NCBI GenBank assembly: GCA_029718625.1 | Contig: CM056380.1 | Coordinates: forward strand, 19,471,923-19,535,922 | Reading direction: 5' to 3' | DNA from: Synaphobranchus kaupii | Lineage: Eukaryota > Chordata > Actinopteri > Anguilliformes > Synaphobranchidae | Length of the DNA: 64,000 nucleotides | Shown here: piece by piece, positions 7,657 through 20,088 of the stretch | Layout of the letters: each line of letters begins with the position of its first letter | Position numbering within the stretch: position 1 is the stretch's first letter | Program-made: the position numbers and the translations under genes | Notes under the pieces: generated by a model | Databases searched by the model: none | What the model was told of the DNA's origin: nothing | Seen by the model: the letters and a program-made list of their open reading frames with translations, nothing else

Positions 7657-7775
7657 GCTCACGGCCATACCACACTGAAAATGCCCGAACTCGTCTGATC
7701 TCGGAAGCCAAGCAGTGTAGGGCTTGGTTAGTACTTGGATGGGAGACCGCCTGGGAATACTAGGTGCTGTAAGCA
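7657..7775 (+). rRNA. 5S rRNA, alpha copy, unit 5
   Basis: Alpha type, unchanged. Confidence 0.97.
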
Positions 7776-8017
7776 TTTTTAAAAGTTTTGTTTTCCGTTT
7801 TCGCACGCGATGGGGCTGTTCGCCGAGGTAAAAGGTGGAAACTATCACTGTATTATTCACAATGATGAAAATTAAACGTCTTCGTATCCTAATTATGCAG
7901 TGGACAATATTCACTCTCGTAATTTTGCTCCTTTGACCGCGTTGATAAGCAAAATTAAACGGAACCGGCGGTTGACGTTTAGAAACAATTTAACCCGGGT
8001 CAGCTCAGAGCAACTTC

Positions 8018-8136
8018 GCTCACGGCCATACCACACTGAAAGAGCCCGAACTCGTCCGATCTCGGAAGCCAAACAGTGTAGGGCCTGGTTAGTACTTGGA
8101 TGGGAGACCGCCTGGGAATACTAGGTGCTCTAAGCA
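8018..8136 (+). rRNA. 5S rRNA, beta copy, unit 5
   Basis: Beta type with G113C, which breaks the pair with C6 in helix I. Confidence 0.9.
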
Positions 8137-8372
8137 TTTTTAAAAGTTTTGTTTTCCGTTTTCGCACGCGATGGGGCTGTTCGCCGAGGTAAAAGGTGGA
8201 AACTATCACTGTATTATTCACAATGATGATAATTAAACGTATCCTAATTATGCAGTCGATAATATGCACTCTCGTAATTGTGCTCCTTTGACCGCGTTGA
8301 TAAACAGAATTAAGCGGAACCGGCGTTTGAAATTTAGAAACAATTTAACCCGGGTCAGCTCATTTCACCTTT

Positions 8373-8409
8373 GCTCACGGCCATCCCACACTGAAAAGGC
8401 CCGAACCCG
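8373..8409 (+). pseudogene. Truncated 5S rRNA, unit 5
   Basis: Same break point. Confidence 0.92.
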
Positions 8410-8488
8410 AGCTGTATTGTGATAGCGCATTTTCAAAACTCAAGTGTCATCGATTGCAGTGCGCATTAGGTGTAAACGACAATTCGGC

Positions 8489-8572
8489 AGCTCAGAGCAC
8501 CTGTCCTCAAGCGATCCGCTAGCCTCAGCCTTTCAGTAGCTTGGATGACAGGCTCACGCCACCGCGCCCAGC
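8489..8572 (-). ncRNA. 7SL Alu-domain-like, unit 5
   Basis: Same as reference. Confidence 0.58.
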
Positions 8573-9238
8573 GAAAGCCGAATGGCATTTTATTGCTTTT
8601 CTAGAAAGCAGTGTTGTGACGTCAAATAGGCATCAGTCTGATTCTCTGCGCAACGTTCCCTAGAGTGGTAGGCTATAAATAGGCAGAGGAAACAAGGTCA
8701 ACAAGAAAACAGCAAACATTAGGTCAATCGTTAGCCGACAGCAACGTGAAGTGAAATAAAAATAATAATAACGGGAGATTTTGCAAAAACAAAGCAGAAA
8801 CTAAATAAGCCCCTCTTCAGTCTGACCGAAGCTAAACGAAAATCGAAATAAAAATAGAAAAGTAAGTAAAAGCAAACCTACTTAAAATTCAAAGTTATTC
8901 TGACAGGTTCGTTAATTTAGCTAAACCAGCAGCCAATCTATGCCTATAAATGAACATTTTGTTGTTAATATGAGTTCTGTAACTTATTAAATTGAGTTTG
9001 CAGGAAAAGATAATTCTGAATAGAAACCGCTTCACGTGCCTTTACGCATGAATCCAAAAACACATAGATTTTGATTGTACCAAAGAACAAATTCAGATAA
9101 GGAAAATTACTAATTATGCAGTCGACAATATGCACTCTCGTTATTGTGCTCCTTTGACCGCGTTGATAAGCAAAATAAAGCGGAACCGGCGGTTGAAGTG
9201 TAGAAATAATTTAACCCGGGTCAGCTCCGGTCACCTTC

Positions 9239-9357
9239 GCTCACGGCCATACCACACTGAAAATGCCCGAACTCGTCTGATCTCGGAAGCCAAGCAGTGT
9301 AGGGCTTGGTTAGTACTTGGATGGGAGACCGCCTGGGAATACTAGGTGCTGTAAGCA
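9239..9357 (+). rRNA. 5S rRNA, alpha copy, unit 6
   Basis: Alpha type, unchanged. Confidence 0.97.
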
Positions 9358-9599
9358 TTTTTAAAAGTTTTGTTTTCCGTTTTCGCACGCGATGGGGCTG
9401 TTCGCCGAGGTAAAAGGTGGAAACTATCACTGTATTATTCACAATGATGATAATTAAACGTCTTCGTATCCTAATTATGCAGTGGACAATATTCACTCTC
9501 GTAATTTTGCTCCTTTGACCGCGTTGATAAGCAAAATTAAACGGAACCGGCGGTTGACGTTTAGAAACAATTTAACCCGGGTCAGCTCAGAGCAACTTC

Positions 9600-9718
9600 G
9601 CTCACGGCCATACCACACTGAAAGAGCCCGAACTCGTCCGATCTCGGAAGCCAAACAGTGTAGGGCCTGGTTAGTCCTTGGATGGGAGACCGCCTGGGAA
9701 TACTAGGTGCTGTAAGCA
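9600..9718 (+). rRNA. 5S rRNA, beta copy, unit 6
   Basis: Beta type with A77C, as in unit 0. Confidence 0.92.
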
Positions 9719-9954
9719 TTTTTAAAAGTTTTGTTTTCCGTTTTCGCACGCGATGGGGCTGTTCGCCGAGGTAAAAGGTGGAAACTATCACTGTATTATT
9801 CACAATGATGATAATTAAACGTATCCTAATTATGCAGTCGATAATATGCACTCTCGTAATTGTGCTCCTTTGACCGCGTTGATAAACAGAATTAAGCGGA
9901 ACCGGCGTTTGAAATTTAGAAACAATTTAACCCGGGTCAGCTCATTTCACCTTT

Positions 9955-9991
9955 GCTCACGGCCATCCCACACTGAAAAGGCCCGAACCCG
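9955..9991 (+). pseudogene. Truncated 5S rRNA, unit 6
   Basis: Same break point. Confidence 0.92.
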
Positions 9992-10070
9992 AGCTGTATT
10001 GTGATAGCGCATTTTCAAAACTCAAGTGTCATCGATTGCAGTGCGCATTAGGTGTAAACGACAATTCGGC

Positions 10071-10154
10071 AGCTCAGAGCACCTGTCCTCAAGCGATCCG
10101 CTAGCCTCAGCCTTTCAGTAGCTTGGATGACAGGCTCACGCCACCGCGCCCAGC
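10071..10154 (-). ncRNA. 7SL Alu-domain-like, unit 6
   Basis: Same as reference. Confidence 0.58.
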
Positions 10155-10820
10155 GAAAGCCGAATGGCATTTTATTGCTTTTCTAGAAAGCAGTGTTGTG
10201 ACGTCAAATAGGCATCAGTCTGATTCTCTGCGCAACGTTCCCTAGAGTGGTAGGCTATAAATAGGCAGAGGAAACAAGGTCAACAAGAAAACAGCAAACA
10301 TTAGGTCAATCGTTAGCCGACAGCAACGTGAAGTGAAATAAAAATAATAATAACGGGAGATTTTGCAAAAACAAAGCAGAAACTAAATAAGCCCCTCTTC
10401 AGTCTGACCGAAGCTAAACGAAAATCGAAATAAAAATAGAAAAGTAAGTAAAAGCAAACCTACTTAAAATTCAAAGTTATTCTGACAGGTTCGTTAATTT
10501 AGCTAAACCAGCAGCCAATCTATGCCTATAAATGAACATTTTGTTGTTAATATGAGTTCTGTAACTTATTAAATTGAGTTTGCAGGAAAAGATAATTCTG
10601 AATAGAAACCGCTTGACGTGCCTTTACGCATGAATCCAAAAACACATAGATTTTGATTGTACCAAAGAACAAATTCAGATAAGGAAAATGACTAATTATG
10701 CAGTCGACAATATGCACTCTCGTTATTGTGCTCCTTTGACCGCGTTGATAAGCAAAATAAAGCGGAACCGGCGGTTGAAGTGTAGAAATAATTTAACCCG
10801 GGTCAGCTCCAGTCACCTTC

Positions 10821-10939
10821 GCTCACGGCCATACCACACTGAAAATGCCCGAACTCGTCTGATCTCGGAAGCCAAGCAGTGTAGGGCTTGGTTAGTACTT
10901 GGATGGGAGACCGCCTGGGAATACTAGGTGCTGTAAGCA
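10821..10939 (+). rRNA. 5S rRNA, alpha copy, unit 7
   Basis: Alpha type, unchanged in the gene; one substitution lies about 10 bp upstream. Confidence 0.97.
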
Positions 10940-11181
10940 TTTTTAAAAGTTTTGTTTTCTGTTTTCGCACGCGATGGGGCTGTTCGCCGAGGTAAAAGGT
11001 GGAAACTATCACTGTATTATTCACAATGATGATAATTAAACGTCTTCGTATCCTAATTATGCAGTGGACAATATTCACTCTCGTAATTTTGCTCCTTTGA
11101 CCGCGTTGATAAGCAAAATTAAACGGAACCGGCGGTTGACGTTTAGAAACAATTTAACCCGGGTCAGCTCAGAGCAACTTC

Positions 11182-11300
11182 GCTCACGGCCATACCACAC
11201 TGAAAGAGCCCGAACTCGTCCGATCTCGGAAGCCAAACAGTGTAGGGCCTGGTTAGTACTTGGATGGGAGACCGCCTGGGAATACTAGGTGCTGTAAGCA
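11182..11300 (+). rRNA. 5S rRNA, beta copy, unit 7
   Basis: Beta type, unchanged. Confidence 0.95.
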
Positions 11301-11536
11301 TTTTTAAAAGTTTTGTTTTCCGTTTTCGCACGCGATGGGGCTGTTCGCCGAGGTAAAAGGTGGAAACTATCACTGTATTATTCACAATGATGATAATTAA
11401 ACGTATCCTAATTATGCAGTCGATAATATGCACTCTCGTAATTGTGCTCCTTTGACCGCGTTGATAAACAGAATTAAGCGGAACCGGCGTTTGAAATTTA
11501 GAAACAATTTAACCCGGGTCAGCTCATTTCACCTTT

Positions 11537-11573
11537 GCTCACGGCCATCCCACACTGAAAAGGCCCGAACCCG
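11537..11573 (+). pseudogene. Truncated 5S rRNA, unit 7
   Basis: Same break point. Confidence 0.92.
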
Positions 11574-11652
11574 AGCTGTATTGTGATAGCGCATTTTCAA
11601 AACTCAAGTGTCATCGATTGCAGTGCGCATTAGGTGTAAACGACAATTCGGC

Positions 11653-11736
11653 AGCTCAGAGCACCTGTCCTCAAGCGATCCGCTAGCCTCAGCCTTTCAG
11701 TAGCTTGGATGACAGGCTCACGCCACCGCGCCCAGC
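11653..11736 (-). ncRNA. 7SL Alu-domain-like, unit 7
   Basis: Same as reference. Confidence 0.58.
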
Positions 11737-12411
11737 GAAAGCCGAATGGCATTTTATTGCTTTTCTAGAAAGCAGTGTTGTGACGTCAAATAGGCATCAG
11801 TCTGATTCTCTGCGCAACGTTCCCTAGAGTGGTAGGCTATAAATAGGCAGAGGAAACAAGGTCAACAAGGTCAACAAGAAAACAGCAAACATTAGGTCAA
11901 TCGTTAGCCGACAGCAACGTGAAGTGAAATAAAAATAATAATAACGGGAGATTTTGCAAAAACAAAGCAGAAACTAAATAAGCCCCTCTTCAGTCTGACC
12001 GAAGCTAAACGAAAATCGAAATAAAAATAGAAAAGTAAGTAAAAGCAAACCTACTTAAAATTCAAAGTTATTCTGACAGGTTCGTTAATTTAGCTAAACC
12101 AGCAGCCAATCTATGCCTATAAATGAACATTTTGTTGTTAATATGAGTTCTGTAACTTATTAAATTGAGTTTGCAGGAAAAGATAATTCTGAATAGAAAC
12201 CGCTTGACGTGCCTTTACGCATGAATCCAAAAACACATAGATTTTGATTGTACCAAAGAACAAATTCAGATAAGGAAAATGACTAATTATGCAGTCGACA
12301 ATATGCACTCTCGTTATTGTGCTCCTTTGACCGCGTTGATAAGCAAAATAAAGCGGAACCGGCGGTTGAAGTTTAGAAATAATTTAACCCGGGTCAGCTC
12401 CGGTCACCTTC

Positions 12412-12530
12412 GCTCACGGCCATACCACACTGAAAATGCCCGAACTCGTCTGATCTCGGAAGCCAAGCTGTGTAGGGCTTGGTTAGTACTTGGATGGGAG
12501 ACCGCCTGGGAATACTAGGTGCTGTAAGCA
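12412..12530 (+). rRNA. 5S rRNA, alpha copy, unit 8
   Basis: Alpha type with A58T. Confidence 0.94.
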
Positions 12531-12772
12531 TTTTTAAAAGTTTTGTTTTCCGTTTTCGCACGCGATGGGGCTGTTCGCCGAGGTAAAAGGTGGAAACTAT
12601 CACTGTATTATTCACAATGATGAAAATTAAACGTCTTCGTATCCTAATTATGCAGTGGACAATATTCACTCTCGTAATTTTGCTCCTTTGACCGCGTTGA
12701 TAAGCAAAATTAAACGGAACCGGCGGTTGACGTTTAGAAACAATTTAACCCGGGTCAGCTCAGAGCAACTTC

Positions 12773-12891
12773 GCTCACGGCCATACCACACTGAAAGAGC
12801 CCGAACTCGTCCGATCTCGGAAGCCAAACAGTGTAGGGCCTGGTTAGTACTTGGATGGAAGACCGCCTGGGAATACTAGGTGCTGTAAGCG
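12773..12891 (+). rRNA. 5S rRNA, beta copy, unit 8
   Basis: Beta type with G87A in the C box and G instead of A just after the gene. This pair of changes travels with A58T in the upstream alpha copy. Confidence 0.9.
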
Positions 12892-13127
12892 TTTTTAAAA
12901 GTTTTGTTTTCCGTTTTCGCACGCGATGGGGCTGTTCGCCGAGGTAAAAGGTGGAAACTATCACTGTATTATTCACAATGATGATAATTAAACGTATCCT
13001 AATTATGCAGTCGATAATATGCACTCTCGTAATTGTGCTCCTTTGACCGCGTTGATAAACAGAATTAAGCGGAACCGGCGTTTGAAATTTAGAAACAATT
13101 TAACCCGGGTCAGCTCATTTCACCTTT

Positions 13128-13164
13128 GCTCACGGCCATCCCACACTGAAAAGGCCCGAACCCG
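13128..13164 (+). pseudogene. Truncated 5S rRNA, unit 8
   Basis: Same break point. Confidence 0.92.
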
Positions 13165-13243
13165 AGCTGTATTGTGATAGCGCATTTTCAAAACTCAAGT
13201 GTCATCGATTGCAGTGCGCATTAGGTGTAAACGACAATTCGGC

Positions 13244-13327
13244 AGCTCAGAGCACCTGTCCTCAAGCGATCCGCTAGCCTCAGCCTTTCAGTAGCTTGGA
13301 TGACAGGCTCACGCCACCGCGCCCAGC
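13244..13327 (-). ncRNA. 7SL Alu-domain-like, unit 8
   Basis: Same as reference. Confidence 0.58.
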
Positions 13328-13993
13328 GAAAGCCGAATGGCATTTTATTGCTTTTCTAGAAAGCAGTGTTGTGACGTCAAATAGGCATCAGTCTGATTCT
13401 CTGCGCAACGTTCCCTAGAGTGGTAGGCTATAAATAGGCAGAGGAAACAAGGTCAACAAGAAAACAGCAAACATTAGGTCAATCGTTAGCCGACAGCAAC
13501 GTGAAGTGAAATAAAAATAATAATAACGGGAGATTTTGCAAAAACAAAGCAGAAACTAAATAAGCCCCTCCTCAGTCTGACCGAAGCTAAACGAAAATCG
13601 AAATAAAAATAGAAAAGTAAGTAAAAGCAAACCTACTTAAATTTCAAAGTTATTCTGACAGGTTCGTTAATTTAGCTAAACCAGCAGCCAATCTATGCCT
13701 ATAAATGAACATTTTGTTGTTAATATGAGTTCTGTAACTTATTAAATTGAGTTTGCAGGAAAAGATAATTCTGAATAGAAACCGCTTCACGTGCCTTTAC
13801 GCATGAATCCAAACACACATAGATTTTGATTGTACCAAAGAACAAATTCAGATAAGGAAAATGACTAATTATGCAGTCGACAATATGCACTCTAGTTATT
13901 GTGCTCCTTTGACCGCGTTGATAAGCAAAATAAAGCGGAACCGGCGGTTGAAGTGTAGAAATAATTTAACCCGGGTCAGCTCCGGTCACCTTC

Positions 13994-14112
13994 GCTCACG
14001 GCCATACCACACTGAAAATGCCCGAACTCGTCTGATCTCGGAAGCCAAGCAGTGTAGGGCTTGGTTAGTACTTGGATGGGAGACCGCCTGGGAATACTAG
14101 GTGCTGTAAGCA
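13994..14112 (+). rRNA. 5S rRNA, single alpha copy, unit 9
   Basis: Alpha type and the only intact gene of a 1221-bp unit. It is followed by the spacer that normally follows beta. Confidence 0.97.
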
Positions 14113-14348
14113 TTTTTAAAAGTTTTGTTTTCCGTTTTCGCACGCAATGGGGCTGTTCGCCGAGGTAAAAGGTGGAAACTATCACTGTATTATTCACAAT
14201 GATGATAATTAAACGTATCCTAATTATGCAGTCGATAATATGCACTCTCGTAATTGTGCTCCTTTGACCGCGTTGATAAACAGAATTAAGCGGAACCGGC
14301 GTTTGAAATTTAGAAACAATTTAACCCGGGTCAGCTCATTTCACCTTT

Positions 14349-14385
14349 GCTCACGGCCATCCCACACTGAAAAGGCCCGAACCCG
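14349..14385 (+). pseudogene. Truncated 5S rRNA, unit 9
   Basis: Same break point; directly follows the alpha gene's spacer because beta is absent. Confidence 0.92.
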
Positions 14386-14464
14386 AGCTGTATTGTGATA
14401 GCGCATTTTCAAAACTCAAGTGTCATCGATTGCAGTGCGCATTAGGTGTAAACGACAATTCGGC

Positions 14465-14548
14465 AGCTCAGAGCACCTGTCCTCAAGCGATCCGCTAGCC
14501 TCAGCCTTTCAGTAGCTTGGATGACAGGCTCACGCCACCGCGCCCAGC
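14465..14548 (-). ncRNA. 7SL Alu-domain-like, unit 9
   Basis: Same as reference. Confidence 0.58.
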
Positions 14549-15214
14549 GAAAGCCGAATGGCATTTTATTGCTTTTCTAGAAAGCAGTGTTGTGACGTCA
14601 AATAGGCATCAGTCTGATTCTCTGCGCAACGTTCCCTAGAGTGGTAGGCTATAAATAGGCAGAGGAAACAAGGTCAACAAGAAAACAGCAAACATTAGGT
14701 CAATCGTTAGCCGACAGCAACGTGAAGTGAAATAAAAATAATAATAACGGGAGATTTTGCAAAAACAAAGCAGAAACTAAATAAGCCCCTCTTCAGTCTG
14801 ACCGAAGCTAAACGAAAATCGAAATAAAAATAGAAAAGTAAGTAAAAGCAAACCTACTTAAAATTCAAAGTTATTCTGACAGGTTCGTTAATTTAGCTAA
14901 ACCAGCAGCCAATCTATGCCTATAAATGAACATTTTGTTGTTAATATGAGTTCTGTAACTTATTAAATTGAGTTTGCAGGAAAAGATAATTCTGAATAGA
15001 AACCGCTTCACGTGCCTTTACGCATGAATCCAAACACACATAGATTTTGATTGTACCAAAGAACAAATTCAGATAAGGAAAATGACTAATTATGCAGTCG
15101 ACAATATGCACTCTAGTTATTGTGCTCCTTTGACCGCGTTGATAAGCAAAATAAAGCGGAACCGGCGGTTGAAGTGTAGAAATAATTTAACCCGGGTCAG
15201 CTCCGGTCACCTTC

Positions 15215-15333
15215 GCTCACGGCCATACCACACTGAAAATGCCCGAACTCGTCTGATCTCGGAAGCCAAGCAGTGTAGGGCTTGGTTAGTACTTGGATGG
15301 GAGACCGCCTGGGAATACTAGGTGCTGTAAGCA
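15215..15333 (+). rRNA. 5S rRNA, single alpha copy, unit 10
   Basis: Alpha type; the unit is a near-identical neighbour of unit 9. Confidence 0.97.
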
Positions 15334-15569
15334 TTTTTAAAAGTTTTGTTTTCCGTTTTCGCACGCAATGGGGCTGTTCGCCGAGGTAAAAGGTGGAAAC
15401 TATCACTGTATTATTCACAATGATGATAATTAAACGTATCCTAATTATGCAGTCGATAATATGCACTCTCGTAATTGTGCTCCTTTGACCGCGTTGATAA
15501 ACAGAATTAAGCGGAACCGGCGTTTGAAATTTAGAAACAATTTAACCCGGGTCAGCTCATTTCACCTTT

Positions 15570-15606
15570 GCTCACGGCCATCCCACACTGAAAAGGCCCG
15601 AACCCG
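15570..15606 (+). pseudogene. Truncated 5S rRNA, unit 10
   Basis: As in unit 9. Confidence 0.92.
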
Positions 15607-15685
15607 AGCTGTATTGTGATAGCGCATTTTCAAAACTCAAGTGTCATCGATTGCAGTGCGCATTAGGTGTAAACGACAATTCGGC

Positions 15686-15769
15686 AGCTCAGAGCACCTG
15701 TCCTCAAGCGATCCGCTAGCCTCAGCCTTTCAGTAGCTTGGATGACAGGCTCACGCCACCGCGCCCAGC
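15686..15769 (-). ncRNA. 7SL Alu-domain-like, unit 10
   Basis: Same as reference. Confidence 0.58.
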
Positions 15770-16435
15770 GAAAGCCGAATGGCATTTTATTGCTTTTCTA
15801 GAAAGCAGTGTTGTGACGTCAAATAGGCATCAGTCTGATTCTCTGCGCAACGTTCCCTAGAGTGGTAGGCTATAAATAGGCAGAGGAAACAAGGTCAACA
15901 AGAAAACAGCAAACATTAGGTCAATCGTTAGCCGACAGCAACGTGAAGTGAAATAAAAATAATAATAACGGGAGATTTTGCAAAAACAAAGCAGAAACTA
16001 AATAAGCCCCTCTTCAGTCTGACCGAAGCTAAACGAAAATCGAAATAAAAATAGAAAAGTAAGTAAAAGCAAACCTACTTAAAATTCAAAGTTATTCTGA
16101 CAGGTTCGTTAATTTAGCTAAACCAGCAGCCAATCTATGCCTATAAATGAACATTTTGTTGTTAATATGAGTTCTGTAACTTATTAAATTGAGTTTGCAG
16201 GAAAAGATAATTCTGAATAGAAACCGCTTGACGTGCCTTTACGCATGAATCCAAAAACACATAGATTTTGATTGTACCAAAGAACAAATTCAGATAAGGA
16301 AAATGACTAATTATGCAGTCGACAATATGCACTCTCGTTATTGTGCTCCTTTGACCGCGTTGATAAGCAAAATAAAGCGGAACCGGCGGTTGAAGTGTAG
16401 AAATAATTTAACCCGGGTCAGCTCCGGTCACCTTC

Positions 16436-16554
16436 GCTCACGGCCATACCACACTGAAAATGCCCGAACTCGTCTGATCTCGGAAGCCAAGCAGTGTAGG
16501 GCTTGGTTAGTACTTGGATGGGAGACCGCCTGGGAATACTAGGTGCTGTAAGCA
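16436..16554 (+). rRNA. 5S rRNA, alpha copy, unit 11
   Basis: Alpha type, unchanged. Confidence 0.97.
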
Positions 16555-16796
16555 TTTTTAAAAGTTTTGTTTTCCGTTTTCGCACGCGATGGGGCTGTTC
16601 GCCGAGGTAAAAGGTGGAAACTATCACTGTATTATTCACAATGATGATAATTAAACGTCTTCGTATCCTAATTATGCAGTGGACAATATTCACTCTCGTA
16701 ATTTTGCTCCTTTGACCGCGTTGATAAGCAAAATTAAACGGAACCGGCGGTTGACGTTTAGAAACAATTTAACCCGGGTCAGCTCAGAGCAACTTC

Positions 16797-16915
16797 GCTC
16801 ACGGCCATACCACACTGAAAGAGCCCGAACTCGTCCGATCTCGGAAGCCAAACAGTGTAGGGCCTGGTTAGTACTTGGATGGGAGACCGCCTGGGAATAC
16901 TAGGTGCTGTAAGCA
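16797..16915 (+). rRNA. 5S rRNA, beta copy, unit 11
   Basis: Beta type, unchanged. Confidence 0.95.
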
Positions 16916-17151
16916 TTTTTAAAAGTTTTGTTTTCCGTTTTCGCACGCGATGGGGCTGTTCGCCGAGGTAAAAGGTGGAAACTATCACTGTATTATTCAC
17001 AATGATGATAATTAAACGTATCCTAATTATGCAGTCGATAATATGCACTCTCGTAATTGTGCTCCTTTGACCGCGTTGATAAACAGAATTAAGCGGAACC
17101 GGCGTTTGAAATTTAGAAACAATTTAACCCGGGTCAGCTCATTTCACCTTT

Positions 17152-17188
17152 GCTCACGGCCATCCCACACTGAAAAGGCCCGAACCCG
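17152..17188 (+). pseudogene. Truncated 5S rRNA, unit 11
   Basis: Same break point. Confidence 0.92.
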
Positions 17189-17267
17189 AGCTGTATTGTG
17201 ATAGCGCATTTTCAAAACTCAAGTGTCATCGATTGCAGTGCGCATTAGGTGTAAACGACAATTCGGC

Positions 17268-17351
17268 AGCTCAGAGCACCTGTCCTCAAGCGATCCGCTA
17301 GCCTCAGCCTTTCAGTAGCTTGGATGACAGGCTCACGCCACCGCGCCCAGC
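17268..17351 (-). ncRNA. 7SL Alu-domain-like, unit 11
   Basis: Unchanged in the RNA part; the AT-rich upstream stretch differs (TTATTTATTTTC), near the inferred -20 region. Confidence 0.58.
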
Positions 17352-18017
17352 GAAAGCCGAATGGCATTTTATTTATTTTCTAGAAAGCAGTGTTGTGACG
17401 TCAAATAGGCATCAGTCTGATTCTCTGCGCAACGTTCCCTAGAGTGGTAGGCTATAAATAGGCAGAGGAAACAAGGTCAACAAGAAAACAGCAAACATTA
17501 GGTCAATCGTTAGCCGACAGCAACGTGAAGTGAAATAAAAATAATAATAACGGGAGATTTTGCAAAAACAAAGCAGAAACTAAATAAGCCCCTCTTCAGT
17601 CTGACCGAAGCTAAACGAAAATCGAAATAAAAATAGAAAAGTAAGTAAAAGCAAACCTACTTAAAATTCAAAGTTATTCTGACAGGTTCGTTAATTTAGC
17701 TAAACCAGCAGCCAATCTATGCCTATAAATGAACATTTTGTTGTTAATATGAGTTCTGTAACTTATTAAATTGAGTTTGCAGGAAAAGATAATTCTGAAT
17801 AGAAACCGCTTGACGTGCCTTTACGCATGAATCCAAAAACACATAGATTTTGATTGTACCAAAGAACAAATTCAGATAAGGAAAATGACTAATTATGCAG
17901 TCGACAATATGCACTCTCGTTATTGTGCTCCTTTGACCGCGTTGATAAGCAAAATAAAGCGGAACCGGCGGTTGAAGTGTAGAAATAATTTAACCCGGGT
18001 CAGCTCCGGTCACCTTC

Positions 18018-18136
18018 GCTCACGGCCATACCACACTGAAAATGCCCGAACTCGTCTGATCTCGGAAGCCAAGCAGTGTAGGGCTTGGTTAGTACTTGGA
18101 TGGGAGACCGCCTGGGAATACTAGGTGCTGTAAGCA
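18018..18136 (+). rRNA. 5S rRNA, alpha copy, unit 12
   Basis: Alpha type, unchanged. Confidence 0.97.
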
Positions 18137-18378
18137 TTTTTAAAAGTTTTGTTTTCCGTTTTCGCACGCGATGGGGCTGTTCGCCGAGGTAAAAGGTGGA
18201 AACTATCACTGTATTATTCACAATGATGATAATTAAACGTCTTCGTATCCTAATTATGCAGTGGACAATATTCACTCTCGTAATTTTGCTCCTTTGACCG
18301 CGTTGATAAGCAAAATTAAACGGAACCGGCGGTTGACGTTTAGAAACAATTTAACCCGGGTCAGCTCAGAGCAACTTC

Positions 18379-18497
18379 GCTCACGGCCATACCACACTGA
18401 AAGAGCCCGAACTCGTCCGATCTCGGAAGCCAAACAGTGTAGGGCCTGGTTAGTACTTGGATGGGAGACCGCCTGGGAATACTAGGTGCTGTAAGCA
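18379..18497 (+). rRNA. 5S rRNA, beta copy, unit 12
   Basis: Beta type, unchanged. Confidence 0.95.
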
Positions 18498-18733
18498 TTT
18501 TTAAAAGTTTTGTTTTCCGTTTTCGCACGCGATGGGGCTGTTCGCCGAGGTAAAAGGTGGAAACTATCACTGTATTATTCACAATGATGATAATTAAACG
18601 TATCCTAATTATGCAGTCGATAATATGCACTCTCGTAATTGTGCTCCTTTGACCGCGTTGATAAACAGAATTAAGCGGAACCGGCGTTTGAAATTTAGAA
18701 ACAATTTAACCCGGGTCAGCTCATTTCACCTTT

Positions 18734-18770
18734 GCTCACGGCCATCCCACACTGAAAAGGCCCGAACCCG
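18734..18770 (+). pseudogene. Truncated 5S rRNA, unit 12
   Basis: Same break point. Confidence 0.92.
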
Positions 18771-18849
18771 AGCTGTATTGTGATAGCGCATTTTCAAAAC
18801 TCAAGTGTCATCGATTGCAGTGCGCATTAGGTGTAAACGACAATTCGGC

Positions 18850-18933
18850 AGCTCAGAGCACCTGTCCTCAAGCGATCCGCTAGCCTCAGCCTTTCAGTAG
18901 CTTGGATGACAGGCTCACGCCACCGCGCCCAGC
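18850..18933 (-). ncRNA. 7SL Alu-domain-like, unit 12
   Basis: Same as reference. Confidence 0.58.
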
Positions 18934-19608
18934 GAAAGCCGAATGGCATTTTATTGCTTTTCTAGAAAGCAGTGTTGTGACGTCAAATAGGCATCAGTCT
19001 GATTCTCTGCGCAACGTTCCCTAGAGTGGTAGGCTATAAATAGGCAGAGGAAACAAGGTCAACAAGGTCAACAAGAAAACAGCAAACATTAGGTCAATCG
19101 TTAGCCGACAGCAACGTGAAGTGAAATAAAAATAATAATAACGGGAGATTTTGCAAAAACAAAGCAGAAACCAAATAAGCCCCTCTTCAGTCTGACCGAA
19201 GCTAAACGAAAATCGAAATAAAAATAGAAAAGTAAGTAAAAGCAAACCTACTTAAAATTCAAAGTTATTCTGACAGGTTCGTTAATTTAGCTAAACCAGC
19301 AGCCAATCTATGCCTATAAATGAACATTTTGTTGTTAATATGAGTTCTGTAACTTATTAAATTGAGTTTGCAGGAAAAGATAATTCTGAATAGAAACCGC
19401 TTGACGTGCCTTTACGCATGAATCCAAAAACACATAGATTTTGATTGTACCAAAGAACAAATTCAGATAAGGAAAATGACTAATTATGCAGTCGACAATA
19501 TGCACTCTCGTTATTGTGCTCCTTTGACCGCGTTGATAAGCAAAATAAAGCGGAACCGGCGGTTGAAGTTTAGAAATAATTTAACCCGGGTCAGCTCCGG
19601 TCACCTTC

Positions 19609-19727
19609 GCTCACGGCCATACCACACTGAAAATGCCCGAACTCGTCTGATCTCGGAAGCCAAGCTGTGTAGGGCTTGGTTAGTACTTGGATGGGAGACC
19701 GCCTGGGAATACTAGGTGCTGTAAGCA
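19609..19727 (+). rRNA. 5S rRNA, alpha copy, unit 13
   Basis: Alpha type with A58T. Confidence 0.94.
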
Positions 19728-19969
19728 TTTTTAAAAGTTTTGTTTTCCGTTTTCGCACGCGATGGGGCTGTTCGCCGAGGTAAAAGGTGGAAACTATCAC
19801 TGTATTATTCACAATGATGAAAATTAAACGTCTTCGTATCCTAATTATGCAGTGGACAATATTCACTCTCGTAATTTTGCTCCTTTGACCGCGTTGATAA
19901 GCAAAATTAAACGGAACCGGCGGTTGACGTTTAGAAACAATTTAACCCGGGTCAGCTCAGAGCAACTTC

Positions 19970-20088
19970 GCTCACGGCCATACCACACTGAAAGAGCCCG
20001 AACTCGTCCGATCTCGGAAGCCAAACAGTGTAGGGCCTGGTTAGTACTTGGATGGAAGACCGCCTGGGAATACTAGGTGCTGTAAGCG
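19970..20088 (+). rRNA. 5S rRNA, beta copy, unit 13
   Basis: Beta type with G87A, as in unit 8. Confidence 0.9.

Noticed and set aside
19021..19245. 74-codon - strand frame in the insert, rich in F and L
   Set aside because: It appears only in unit 12 through one substitution that removes a stop. It is an A/T-rich artefact.
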